In this document: one piece after another, positions 1 through 7,275 of the stretch
How positions within the stretch are numbered: position 1 is the stretch's first letter
Layout of the letters: each line of letters opens with the position of its first letter
NCBI GenBank assembly: GCA_030641485.1
Contig: DAOWHJ010000088.1
Span: 1-11,862, forward strand
Reading direction: 5' to 3'
DNA length: 11,862 bases
Origin: Pseudomonadota bacterium
Lineage (GTDB): Bacteria > Desulfobacterota > Anaeroferrophillalia > Anaeroferrophillales > Tharpellaceae
The notes under the pieces: generated by a model
Databases searched by the model: none
The model's input: only the letters and a program-made list of their open reading frames with translations
Told to the model about the DNA's origin: nothing
Position numbers and translations under genes: made by a program

Positions 1-260
1 ATATAATCAATGGTGATGTCACCGGCCTGGTTTCCCAGAAAATCCCTGATACAGTGTTCCATATGTCCGGTTACTACGACCAAACGTTTGAATCCCTGCT
101 GACTCAGGTTGTTGATTAACCGCTCAAGTATCGACTTGCCATTGACTAAAGTTAGACTTTTGGGTGCATTCTTCGTCAAAGAACAAAGACGGCTACCGAT
201 TCCGGCAGCTAACAGCAAGGCGGTAGTTACAGGTTTTCCGGGTTTAGAGTTATACTTCAT
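1..260 (-). CDS. Nucleotidyltransferase (sugar/choline-phosphate type), N-terminal part
   Basis: The visible 86 residues are the N-terminus of an NTP-transferase-fold enzyme, which transfers NMP from an NTP to a phosphorylated sugar or to phosphocholine. After a short lead, the sequence reads ALLLAAGIGSRL and then SLTKNAPKSL, matching the nucleotide-binding signature LAAGxGxRLxPLTxxxPKxL. It continues with NGKSILERLINNL and RLVVVTGHM, the usual next helix and strand. The catalytic and acceptor-binding parts lie beyond the left edge, so the substrate cannot be fixed; the spacing and the GKSILER motif resemble LicC-like phosphocholine cytidylyltransferases as much as sugar nucleotidyltransferases. 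The start ATG at 258-260 has AAGGA nine bases upstream on the minus strand. The nearest upstream gene on this strand (dctM) ends about 700 bases away, so this gene probably has its own promoter. The enzyme is probably cytoplasmic and supplies activated precursors for cell-surface polymers. Confidence 0.75.
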   Translation of the reverse strand, partial: MKYNSKPGKPVTTALLLAAGIGSRLCSLTKNAPKSLTLVNGKSILERLINNLSQQGFKRLVVVTGHMEHCIRDFLGNQAGDITIDY

Positions 261-368
261 GTTTAAATATCCTTTCCTTGGCCAGTCCAAGGTTTTTAAT
301 AGGTTGTCTTTTGTCGAAGGAAACACCAGTCCAGAGCCTCACATATTGTCAGGTAAAGGTCTTCACCC

Positions 369-602
369 ATGAAGACTCTCAAACAACGGGCTTTTGTGCT
401 CGGCCAGTCTTCAAATAAAGCCAAAACTTCATTTCAGGAGCTGGAGCAGTCAGCCCTTCAGTTTGCGGGAAGCTGGTTGATGGACGAAATATTGCTGGAC
501 TGAGCCGTAGGCTGGCTGGAAGAGAGGACAGTGTACGACGAGCAGATATTAAGAAAAGAGTGCAATTTCTCCCCGGAAGGGGGTTGTGTCAGGCTTAAAT
601 GA
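369..602 (+). pseudogene. Possible remnant reading frame with an in-frame TGA
   Basis: From ATG at 369 the frame is open for 44 codons to a TGA at 501-503, then open again for 32 codons to a TGA at 600-602. The first part includes SFQELEQSALQFAGSWLMDE, an amphipathic, helix-like stretch; the second includes AVGWLEERTVYDEQILRKE. Continuous protein-like composition across the stop suggests one small gene, or a fragment, broken by a nonsense mutation. I see a vague likeness to the helical N-terminus of some transposases (ISKra4 type), but not enough to name it. No good ribosome binding site precedes the ATG. It may equally be chance. Confidence 0.2.
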
Positions 603-697
603 CTAGGGAATAGTTTCTGCTATTATCATTAAAATCTCAAAAACCACTTCACCCATCTATTAAACCACGAATAGCAATATAAATCAAGAACTATGTT

Positions 698-802
698 GAG
701 GGTTAGGTATGATTACCCCCCCCCCATTAAAAACATTAGGCATTACACCAGGATTTCCCCGGTCAAGCCTAACTCTACATCCAAGCGGCAAACCTAACCT
801 TC
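698..802. repeat. Spaced inverted repeat, 11-base arms
   Basis: GAGGGTTAGGT at 698-708 pairs with ACCTAACCTTC at 792-802 with one mismatch (10 of 11). The arms are separated by 83 bases that include the C run. The spacing is long for an RNA hairpin, and its role is unknown. It could be chance or the edge of a decayed mobile element. Confidence 0.3.
716..725. repeat. Homopolymeric C tract (10 bases)
   Basis: Ten consecutive C residues in an otherwise AT-rich intergenic stretch. Tracts of this kind are prone to slipped-strand length change. It does not lie between a recognisable promoter and a gene start, so a phase-variation role cannot be supported from the sequence. Confidence 0.6.
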
Positions 803-874
803 ATCATAAATAATCCTCTTTTCAGCGTTTGAAAATACAGGCTAGTATTTTGCGAATCAGAGATGCATTGAATT

Positions 875-890
875 TATACCTAGAGGTATA
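875..890. repeat. Palindrome, possible protein-binding site
   Basis: TATACC-TAGA-GGTATA is a 16-base near-perfect palindrome (14 of 16 positions symmetric), the shape of a dimeric regulator site. It lies about 75 bases beyond the end of dctM and is not close to any gene start, so no regulated gene can be assigned. Confidence 0.3.
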
Positions 891-966
891 TGTCGGCTCT
901 GTAGGTTAAAGTCAATCGCCTAGACGTATGGAGTTGTTGCTCGGGATTTTGAGGCAGAGGCTTTAT

Positions 967-2268
967 TTAGTTCATAAGGTTGGGTAGAAAGAGTGAAAGT
1001 TGGGGGATCGCAATTAATATAAGTGTACCGATAACCAGTGCGACCAGAAAAGGGATGACCCCTTTAAAAATGGTCCCCAGTGGAATCTCTGGCGCAACCC
1101 CTTTGACAACGTAGACATTGATACCGACCGGGGGTGAGATAACCCCCATTTGGGTGACCAGAACAATGATCACTCCAAACCAGATCGGATCGTAGTTGAG
1201 GGCCAGGATGACCGGGTAAAAAATGGGAACGGTTAAGAGGATTAGAGCCAGGGCATCAATAAAGCAGCCGCCGATTAGGTAGACTGCGATAATTACCATC
1301 ATGATTACAAAACGTGGCAGGGGCAGGCTGGCAACCCAACTTGCCAAGTCGAATGGAATTCGGGTGACCGCCAGAAAGTGGCCGAATATGACGGCCCCGG
1401 TAACGATAATCATAACCATGCAGGCGGTGCGGGTCGTTTCAAAAAGTGAGAGCTTTAATTTTTCAAAGGTCAGTTTACGACCCATTAGGGCAATGCCGAT
1501 ACTGCATAAGGCTCCGACCGCTCCAGCTTCGGTTGGCGTAAATATTCCGGCAAAAAGACCGCCCATAACCAAGATAAAGAGGAGCAGGGTTTCGCCAGTT
1601 CCCTTGAGGGACTGAAGTCTGCCGTGCCAGTCAGTTTTAGGTCCGGGTGGGCCGAGTGCCGGGTTACGGCGGCAGGAAAAGCTGATTGCTAGGCAGAAGA
1701 GTCCGGCGATCAGTAAACCGGGAATGATACCCGCCATAAAAAGTTTACCAATTGATTGCTCGGTCATGATTCCATAAACAATAAAGACAACGCTGGGTGG
1801 GATCAACATGCCGAGACTGCCACCGGAAGCTACGGCACCGGTGGCTAATTCCATTGAGTAATTATAGCGTTTCATCTCCGGCAGGGCTACGGTTGCCATG
1901 GTTGCGGCAGTTGCGGGAGATGAGCCGCAAATCGCACCGAAGGCAGTGCAGGCACCAATCGTTGCCATTGCCAGGCCGCCGGGGCGGTGGCCAATAAAGG
2001 CGTAAGCCGTGTCGTAAAGACGCCGGCTGATACCGGCGTGGAATGAGACCTGGCCCATGAAGATGAAAAGCGGAATAACGGTCAGGCCATAAGCGCTGAA
2101 GGTTGAGAAGACATCACGAGCCAACAGCGCCAGGGCTGCATCGAGGTTCACAAGCTGGACGAAACCGGTGAAGCCGACAATAGCCATGGCGAAACCAACC
2201 GGAATTCGGGCAAAGAGGAGCAGAATTAAAGCTGCAAGACCAATCAGGCCAATGGTGCAGGGACTCAT
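967..2268 (-). CDS. dctM: TRAP transporter large permease subunit DctM
   Basis: Large integral-membrane subunit of a tripartite ATP-independent periplasmic (TRAP) transporter. It carries the ion-coupled translocation path in the inner membrane and works with DctQ and the periplasmic binding protein DctP. The 433 residues match the family's usual length and are hydrophobic throughout, consistent with about 12 membrane segments. Family signatures are present: FGAICGSSPATAATM at about 110-124, GGSLGMLIPPSVVF at 149-162, and near the C-terminus GVISPPVGINVYVVKG. The start overlaps the dctQ stop by four bases (ATGA), with AAGGGA upstream as ribosome binding site, so translation is probably coupled. 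It is the last gene of the dctP-dctQ-dctM operon. The substrate cannot be read from this subunit. No clear terminator follows the stop. Confidence 0.95.
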   Translation of the reverse strand: MSPCTIGLIGLAALILLLFARIPVGFAMAIVGFTGFVQLVNLDAALALLARDVFSTFSAYGLTVIPLFIFMGQVSFHAGISRRLYDTAYAFIGHRPGGLAMATIGACTAFGAICGSSPATAATMATVALPEMKRYNYSMELATGAVASGGSLGMLIPPSVVFIVYGIMTEQSIGKLFMAGIIPGLLIAGLFCLAISFSCRRNPALGPPGPKTDWHGRLQSLKGTGETLLLFILVMGGLFAGIFTPTEAGAVGALCSIGIALMGRKLTFEKLKLSLFETTRTACMVMIIVTGAVIFGHFLAVTRIPFDLASWVASLPLPRFVIMMVIIAVYLIGGCFIDALALILLTVPIFYPVILALNYDPIWFGVIIVLVTQMGVISPPVGINVYVVKGVAPEIPLGTIFKGVIPFLVALVIGTLILIAIPQLSLFLPNLMN

Positions 2269-2741
2269 GTGGTTGATCCCTTTTGGGTCGGAGTTGCGAG
2301 CTCAAGAAAAAGTACGATACAGACCAGTATTGAGGCGACGGAGATCGCATAGACAATGGGGTAAAAAGGCATTTCCAGACTTAAGGTGACTTCACCGCTT
2401 ATTCTGAGAATGTTGGCGTAGATAAACGATTGCCAGCCAATTAAGGCAAAGAGTGTCAGGCTGAGCAAATTGGCAACCATAGTGAAAATCAACTGACCTT
2501 TTGCCGGGAGTTTTTCAACTATGAAGTCTAAGGCAACATGACCATTACTTAAAGTTGTTGCCGGGATCGCAAAAGCGATGGTTAAGGCCCCGAAAAGTCC
2601 AACAAGCTCATAGGTGCCGAGTATCGGGTGTTTAAACAGGCGCAGCAAAACATCAGCACAGGTCAGCAACATCATTGCAATTATGCTGGCAGCGGCCAAA
2701 TAATTCATCAGCTCCACTAACTGTTTGGTGATTCTGCGCAC
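2265..2741 (-). CDS. dctQ: TRAP transporter small permease subunit DctQ
   Basis: Small membrane subunit of the TRAP transporter, which pairs with DctM in the inner membrane. The 158 residues show four hydrophobic segments at about 12-34, 44-63, 83-104 and 126-147, the family's standard topology. The stretch LGTYELVGLFGALTIAFAIP followed by NGHVALDF matches the conserved DctQ core. It lies between dctP and dctM, overlaps dctM by four bases, and is 64 bases downstream of the dctP stop. The start is a little uncertain: no strong ribosome binding site sits just before the ATG, and an in-frame GTG nine bases upstream lies twelve bases after GGGAG and could be the true start. Confidence 0.92.
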   Translation of the reverse strand: MRRITKQLVELMNYLAAASIIAMMLLTCADVLLRLFKHPILGTYELVGLFGALTIAFAIPATTLSNGHVALDFIVEKLPAKGQLIFTMVANLLSLTLFALIGWQSFIYANILRISGEVTLSLEMPFYPIVYAISVASILVCIVLFLELATPTQKGSTT

Positions 2742-2805
2742 GCTCTTTGCATTCTCCCTGTAATTCTGTCGTTGACAACAATCTTAAATCCAGTATTTTA
2801 ACTGT

Positions 2806-3834
2806 CTACTGTTTTAACAGCTCTTTAATTCGGGCGACGACCTGATCTCCGGGCAAACCCTTGGCCGTGGTCTTTTTGATATAGTCATCCAGTATCGGTT
2901 TGACTTTGGTTTTCCATTTGGCACTTTCAGATTCTGTCAGGGTGTAGATTTTATTACCCCTTTCTAGGGTGTAAGCGCGACCAGCAGCATCAGCATCATC
3001 CCAGGCCTGGCCTTGAACTGCGACCCACTCACGACTGACGTCTGTGAAAATCTTTTTCAGGTTGTCAGGCAGGGCCTGCCATTTTCTTTTGTTCATGACG
3101 ACAAACATGGAGGTTGTATAGCCGATACCTGGAATCTCAGTGCTGTATTGAATGACCTCGCCTTGTTTCCAGCCCTTGAGAACTTCAATCGGTCCGATAG
3201 TTCCATCAACGGTGCCTTTTTGCAGAGCTTCGTAGGTGTCTCCCTGAGGCATAGCCACCGGCAGAGCCCCAAGCGTTTTAACTATTTTGGCACTCAGACC
3301 GGTAGAGCGAACCTTCATTCCCTTAAGGTCAGCTAAGTGTTGAATGGCTCTTTTTTTGCTGTGGAGGACGCCGGGACCATGGGCATGAATATAGAGAACT
3401 TTTGTGTCCCGGACCTCTTTCGGGTTAAACTCTTCGGCAATTTTAGTCGCAATTCTAGTTGCAGTTTTGCCGTCTGGGTAGCCGACGGGTAGATCAAGCC
3501 CTTCAAGTAGCGGGAATCTTCCTCTGGTATAGGCAAAGCAGGACATGCCGATATCGGAGATCCCGTTGACCACGCCGTCGTAGACCTGTGGTGCCTTAGT
3601 CAAAGTGCCGCCAGGGTAGACCGTAATCTCAATTTGGCCGTTACTGCGTTTTTCAATCTCCTTGGCCCAGGCCTCTCCGGCTATGCACTGAGCATGGGTG
3701 GGGGGGAAGAATATACTGTATGAGAGCCGGAATTTTTTTTCTTTAGCAAGGCTGTTAACTGGAACCGCAAAGATGATTGCCACAGCCAGTAACAACATAA
3801 TAGAGCAATAGCGACGATCTACTTTTCTGGTCAT
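2806..3834 (-). CDS. dctP: TRAP transporter substrate-binding protein DctP
   Basis: Periplasmic solute receptor of the TRAP system. It captures a small organic acid or similar ligand and delivers it to DctQM. The 342 residues begin with a signal peptide (basic start, hydrophobic core at about 11-26, likely cleavage after VNSLA near residue 30). The mature part has typical DctP features: AWAKEIEKRSNGQIEITVYP at about 55-74, and LKGMKVRS with the conserved ligand-contacting arginine at residue 176. PVAMPQGDTYEALQKGTVDG follows at about 192-211. The family binds carboxylates through that arginine, but the actual ligand is not predictable here. The ATG has GAGGT eight bases upstream. It is the first gene of the operon, and a candidate promoter lies at 3899-3927. 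Confidence 0.94.
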   Translation of the reverse strand: MTRKVDRRYCSIMLLLAVAIIFAVPVNSLAKEKKFRLSYSIFFPPTHAQCIAGEAWAKEIEKRSNGQIEITVYPGGTLTKAPQVYDGVVNGISDIGMSCFAYTRGRFPLLEGLDLPVGYPDGKTATRIATKIAEEFNPKEVRDTKVLYIHAHGPGVLHSKKRAIQHLADLKGMKVRSTGLSAKIVKTLGALPVAMPQGDTYEALQKGTVDGTIGPIEVLKGWKQGEVIQYSTEIPGIGYTTSMFVVMNKRKWQALPDNLKKIFTDVSREWVAVQGQAWDDADAAGRAYTLERGNKIYTLTESESAKWKTKVKPILDDYIKKTTAKGLPGDQVVARIKELLKQ

Positions 3835-3871
3835 TATGGATACCTCATGTATATAAAAAACCGGTTAATGC

Positions 3872-3886
3872 CAATGTGACATATTG
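3872..3886. promoter_or_regulatory. Candidate operator in the dctP leader
   Basis: An imperfect 15-base palindrome (12 of 14 paired positions; on the minus strand CAATATGTCACATTG) lies between the proposed -10 box and the dctP start, close to the expected transcription start. A dimeric repressor there could block transcription. No regulator gene is adjacent, so the assignment is tentative. Confidence 0.3.
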
Positions 3887-3898
3887 AAGTCGGCAGCG

Positions 3899-3927
3899 AT
3901 CATAGTATTTTATTACACAAAGTACAA
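3899..3927 (-). promoter_or_regulatory. Candidate sigma70 promoter of dctPQM
   Basis: On the minus strand, TTGTAC (3922-3927) is followed after 17 bases by TATGAT (3899-3904). The -10 box matches the consensus at five of six positions; the -35 box is weak (only TTG matches), which would suit a promoter that needs an activator. It lies about 65 bases upstream of the dctP ATG. Confidence 0.4.
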
Positions 3928-4273
3928 GTGGAAACTGAAAGTTTTAAGAAAACTCACGCTTTCTCCCGGTCCATCCACCCTGATAGATAAAATGAAATTC
4001 TTCAGGAGAAAATAAATTTTTGTGTGGGGTTGCTTGCTTGAGTTGGTCTTAATGTGCGCAGACGCTAGCACATTCTCCGGTTTAAGCCTTAAGCATTGCT
4101 TAGGTATGAACGCTAGTATGTAATGCACAGTATTTCAAGCATTTGACTCATTATAACTGGCCAGCTAACCCGCAAATTTATGGAGTTTTGTTACTTAGTG
4201 TTGAGTTACTGCGACGGTTAAATAAAAGGTCAGCATTTGCTGTAAACTGAACTGAGTCAGATCACCTTTTTTA
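3928..4273. other. Divergent intergenic region, distal part
   Basis: About 350 bases between the dctP promoter candidate and the sensor-kinase promoter candidate, with no credible gene. At 4224-4270, AAAAGGT pairs with ACCTTTT and encloses two small hairpins (CAGC-ATTT-GCTG at 4231-4242 and CTGA-G-TCAG at 4252-4260), with a run of T on the right arm. It could be a terminator-like or cruciform element, but no transcript is known to cross it. I recognise no further sites in this stretch. Confidence 0.4.
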
Positions 4274-4301
4274 TTGACTTTTGGGGTTGTTCTGATGTTA
4301 T
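4274..4301 (+). promoter_or_regulatory. Candidate sigma70 promoter of the hybrid kinase
   Basis: TTGACT (4274-4279, five of six matches) is followed after 16 bases by TGTTAT (4296-4301, four of six). This gives a leader of about 70 bases to the chosen start at 4380. It sits immediately upstream of an earlier in-frame ATG at 4305, which is one reason to prefer the later start. Confidence 0.4.
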
Positions 4302-4379
4302 TAGTTGGGAGTGTTGTGGTTAGTTTGCACAGGGTTGTTGGGTTGGAGCTCGAATTTTGACCATAGATTAAGGATGACT

Positions 4380-6824
4380 ATGTCTTGTCGAAAATTTGTA
4401 TTGTCTTTGGTTCTGCTTTGCTGCAGCTTTGCGACGCTTGTTTCAGCGCAAGTCGTAAGGGTTGGCGTTTATGAAAATAAGCCCCTGGTTTTCAAGGGTG
4501 AAAATAATCTTTATCAGGGTTTGTGCATCGATGTTTTGCGAGAAATTGGCCAACGTGAGGGTTGGCAGTTAGAGTTTGTCCGCGGGAGTTGGCCTGAATG
4601 TTTACAACGTCTGCGTGAGGCTGAAATTGATTTACAGGTTGCAATTGCCTATTCAAAAGCGCGTGAAAAAAGTTTCTCTTTTTCCGGTGACCCCCTTTTT
4701 ATAAATTGGGGTGTCCTCTATGTGCAACCGGATTCCGATGTTGAGTCAATTGTTGACCTTGGGGGCCATAAACTTGCGGTTTTAAAAGGGGATATCCATT
4801 ATCGGGTCATGGTTGACTTGCTGGCCCAATTTAAGACCAATCCCGAGATTGTTGAAGTTGGTAGCTATGAGGACGTTTTTAAGAAAATTGTTGCCGGTGA
4901 GGTTGATGCTGGCTTGGTAAATCGTCTTTATGGGAGCCTTAATGATCGTTACTATAGGGTTGAGCGGACCTCTATGATCTTAAATCCCATTGAAGTGCGT
5001 TATGCCGCGCCTTTGGGTTCAACCAAGTTGTTGGTTAAGATCGACCAGTACCTCGAAATAATGAAGAAGGACCATGCCTCAGTCTATATTCAGTCAATGA
5101 ACCGCTGGATTGGCGGTGATGTCCGGGGGCAATGGCCGCTTCCGGGTTGGATTTTGTGGGGCTCACTGATTGCTGGTTTGTTTATTTTACTGCTTTTGTT
5201 GGCGAATACTCTGCTTAATCGAAAAGTGGCCAAACGTACGGTTCAATTGCAACAAGCGAATGCGAATTTGAGTGAGAGTCAGGAGCGTTTTGCCTTTGCC
5301 ATCGAAGGTGCCGGCTTGGGCTTGTGGGATTGGGATGTTAAGACCAATAAATTGATCTTGAATGATAATTGGTTGACGATGTTAGGTTATGAGCCCACTG
5401 AATTGGGGCATACATATGAAAACTGGAAAGAGCTCGTTCATCCTCAAGACCTTCCCGGTGTAGAGGGCTTGATAGGGGCTCATTTGAAAGGTGAAAGCCC
5501 GAGTTATGAATCTGAGTTTAGGATGAGAACTCAGGATGGGAGTTGGCGTTGGGTTATGGCTCGAGGGCAGGTTTTGCAGCGTGGCGAAGATGGTCAGCCG
5601 CAACGTTTTGTCGGTACGCATCTTGATGTGACTGCGCGTAAAGCGGCTGAATCTGAGCGCCTTGATTTTGAGGCGCAGATGCAGCATACCCAGAAACTTG
5701 AAAGTCTGGGGGTTCTTGCTGGCGGTATTGCCCACGATTTTAATAATATTCTGACCGCAATTTTAGGGAATGCTGAACTTGCTTTAATGGAGATTTCTCA
5801 AGTTTCACCGGCGGTGCCCTATATTAAATCAATCAATAAAGCGGCGGTCCGGGCGGCCGGTTTGGCCCAGCAGATGTTGGCCTATTCCGGTCGGGGCAAA
5901 TTTGTTTCTGAAGACACCAAAATTAATGAATTGGTCGAGGAGATGGGTCATCTTTTGGCCGTCGCGATTTCGAAGAAGGTGATTCTCCGTTATTACCTGG
6001 CCGAAAATCTCCCCCTGATCGATGTTGATGCGGCTCAGATTCGTCAAGTGGTGATGAATTTGATTACAAATGCCGCAGAGGCGATAGGTGAACGCAGCGG
6101 CGTGGTGACCGTGACCACCGGCCTGATTGATTGCAGTGAGCCTTATCTGCAAGGAACCTTTACTTACGATGATCTGGAACCCGGAATGTATGTGTTTGTT
6201 GAGGTTGCTGATAGCGGTTGTGGTATGGATGAAGAGACCACAAATAAGCTTTTTGATCCGTTCTTTACGACAAAATTTACGGGTCGGGGCTTAGGCATGG
6301 CAGCGGTTCTGGGGATTGTTCGCGGGCATAAAGGGGCGATCAAGGTCTATAGTGAACCGGGTAAGGGATCAACGTTTAAGGTCTTGATTCCAGCGCTTGA
6401 TCGACCTGCGGTTGAGATGAATCATCGGATTAAGGAGGTCGATAATGGTTGGCAGGGTCGTGGCACCATTCTCTTGGTTGATGATGAAGAGACCATTCGG
6501 GCACTGGGCAAGGAGATGCTGAAATTATTGGGGTTTGACGTTGTTACTGCCGAAGATGGCCGTCAGGGGCTTGAGGTTTTCAAGGTAAACCAAAGTGAAA
6601 TTGTGGCGGTTATCCTAGATTTGACCATGCCCCATATGGATGGGGTCGAGACCTATCGTGAACTTCGGCAGATCGATAAGGATATCAAAGTTATTGTCGC
6701 CAGTGGCTATAGTGAAAATGATATCAGTGACCAGTTTGCGGGCAAAGGTTTGGCTGGCGTTATCCAGAAACCTTTCCGACTGTTTGAGCTTCGAGAAAAG
6801 TTGAAAACCGCATTAGTGGCTTAG
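4380..6824 (+). CDS. Hybrid histidine kinase with periplasmic solute-binding sensor domain
   Basis: Membrane sensor kinase of 814 residues, predicted to sense a periplasmic small molecule and relay phosphate from a histidine to its own receiver. In order: signal peptide 1-23; family-3 solute-binding domain at about 25-244, with YSKAREKSFSFS carrying the usual ligand-binding arginine at 95; one membrane helix 254-278; PAS (PAS_3 type) about 299-421; HisKA with GGIAHDFNN (His452); HATPase with the N-box NLITNAAEA (Asn564), DSGCGMD (611-617), FDPFFTTK (625-632) and GRGLGM; receiver with the acidic pair 701-702, phospho-acceptor Asp747, Ser775 and Lys797. All catalytic residues are present, so it looks functional. 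The frame is open from an ATG at 4305, but ATG 4380 is preferred because AAGGA lies five bases upstream and a clean signal peptide follows. The gene is divergent from the TRAP operon. The partner taking phosphate from the receiver is not visible here. Confidence 0.93.
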   Translation: MSCRKFVLSLVLLCCSFATLVSAQVVRVGVYENKPLVFKGENNLYQGLCIDVLREIGQREGWQLEFVRGSWPECLQRLREAEIDLQVAIAYSKAREKSFSFSGDPLFINWGVLYVQPDSDVESIVDLGGHKLAVLKGDIHYRVMVDLLAQFKTNPEIVEVGSYEDVFKKIVAGEVDAGLVNRLYGSLNDRYYRVERTSMILNPIEVRYAAPLGSTKLLVKIDQYLEIMKKDHASVYIQSMNRWIGGDVRGQWPLPGWILWGSLIAGLFILLLLLANTLLNRKVAKRTVQLQQANANLSESQERFAFAIEGAGLGLWDWDVKTNKLILNDNWLTMLGYEPTELGHTYENWKELVHPQDLPGVEGLIGAHLKGESPSYESEFRMRTQDGSWRWVMARGQVLQRGEDGQPQRFVGTHLDVTARKAAESERLDFEAQMQHTQKLESLGVLAGGIAHDFNNILTAILGNAELALMEISQVSPAVPYIKSINKAAVRAAGLAQQMLAYSGRGKFVSEDTKINELVEEMGHLLAVAISKKVILRYYLAENLPLIDVDAAQIRQVVMNLITNAAEAIGERSGVVTVTTGLIDCSEPYLQGTFTYDDLEPGMYVFVEVADSGCGMDEETTNKLFDPFFTTKFTGRGLGMAAVLGIVRGHKGAIKVYSEPGKGSTFKVLIPALDRPAVEMNHRIKEVDNGWQGRGTILLVDDEETIRALGKEMLKLLGFDVVTAEDGRQGLEVFKVNQSEIVAVILDLTMPHMDGVETYRELRQIDKDIKVIVASGYSENDISDQFAGKGLAGVIQKPFRLFELREKLKTALVA

Positions 6825-6836
6825 TTTTCTTTATCC

Positions 6837-7247
6837 TCATCTTCCAATCTCCCGCGGAAACTTCCCATAGTGCTCATCCATACATTTTGGGCACATGCCG
6901 TGGCTGAAGACCGCTTCAGAGTGCTCGGTGATATAGTCGACACCGCCTGCGGCAAAACCGGATGCTTTGTCTTCGATGCCATCAAGAGCGGTTATGAAGA
7001 TAACCGGGATGTCGGCAGTAGCCGGGTTTTTTCTAATCATTTTGCAGGTCGTAAAACCGTCCATGCCAGGCATCATTACGTCAAGCAGGATAATATCCGG
7101 TTGGAAATTGGTCAGAATTTTCAGGGCGAGCTCACCACTTTCGGCAATCCGAACGGTGAAATCCTGTTGCTTGAACAAGGAGAATAGAACCTTTAAATTG
7201 GCAGGCTGGTTATCAACTACTAGAATTGTCACAGTTTGGTTTCCCAT
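6837..7247 (-). CDS. Response regulator with internal deletion (receiver joined to a SHGxCPxC tail)
   Basis: The 136-residue frame begins as a normal receiver: ILVVDNQPANLKVL, phospho-acceptor Asp56 in LLDVMMPGMDG, and Thr86 in FITAL. After GGVDYIT (about 101-107), where the conserved Lys-Pro-Phe should follow, it switches to EHSEAVFSHGMCPKC. That is the end of a known C-terminal module in deltaproteobacterial PAS and receiver proteins, which normally runs CxxCKKIRDDxGYW...YIxxHSEAxFSHGxCPxC. The receiver's last strand and helix, the conserved lysine, any linker and the first CxxC of the tail are therefore missing. DYIT fits both parent segments, suggesting deletion at a short repeat. The second residue of the acidic pair is also Asn12 rather than Asp. 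An AAGGA lies nine bases before the ATG. The gene sits 28 bases downstream of the decayed kinase gene and converges on the intact hybrid kinase with only 12 bases between stops. It is probably non-functional although open. Confidence 0.8.
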   Translation of the reverse strand: MGNQTVTILVVDNQPANLKVLFSLFKQQDFTVRIAESGELALKILTNFQPDIILLDVMMPGMDGFTTCKMIRKNPATADIPVIFITALDGIEDKASGFAAGGVDYITEHSEAVFSHGMCPKCMDEHYGKFPREIGR

Positions 7248-7275
7248 CCCTAATGTCCTTCCTTATAAAAAGTGA

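Larger units (their letters stand above)
261..966. other. Gene-poor region between nucleotidyltransferase and dctM
   Basis: About 700 bases with no convincing gene on either strand. It should contain the promoter of the nucleotidyltransferase at its left side and the 3' end of the TRAP transcript at its right side, but I could not single out a credible sigma70 promoter or intrinsic terminator for either. It holds a short broken reading frame at 369-602, a run of ten C residues at 716-725, a spaced inverted repeat at 698-802 and a palindrome at 875-890. The part after about 600 is AT-rich with many stops in all frames. Confidence 0.6.

Noticed and set aside
109..372. 87-codon plus-strand open frame
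   Set aside because: It overlaps the nucleotidyltransferase start region on the opposite strand, and its sequence is antisense to the LAAGxGSR motif. No family features.
501..540. Selenocysteine insertion at the TGA of the 369-602 frame
   Set aside because: There is only a tiny AGCC-GTA-GGCT hairpin after the TGA and no Cys/Sec redox motif. A nonsense mutation is simpler.
3835..3900. Sigma54 promoter for dctP, as known for some Dct systems
   Set aside because: No GG-N10-GC element was found upstream of dctP on the minus strand.
3913..4128. 71-codon minus-strand open frame upstream of dctP
   Set aside because: No ribosome binding site or domain, composition not protein-like, and it overlaps the dctP promoter candidate.
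4305..4379. Longer N-terminus for the hybrid kinase from ATG 4305
   Set aside because: The extra 25 residues precede a clean signal peptide, the ATG lies directly against the promoter candidate, and ATG 4380 has a properly spaced AAGGA.
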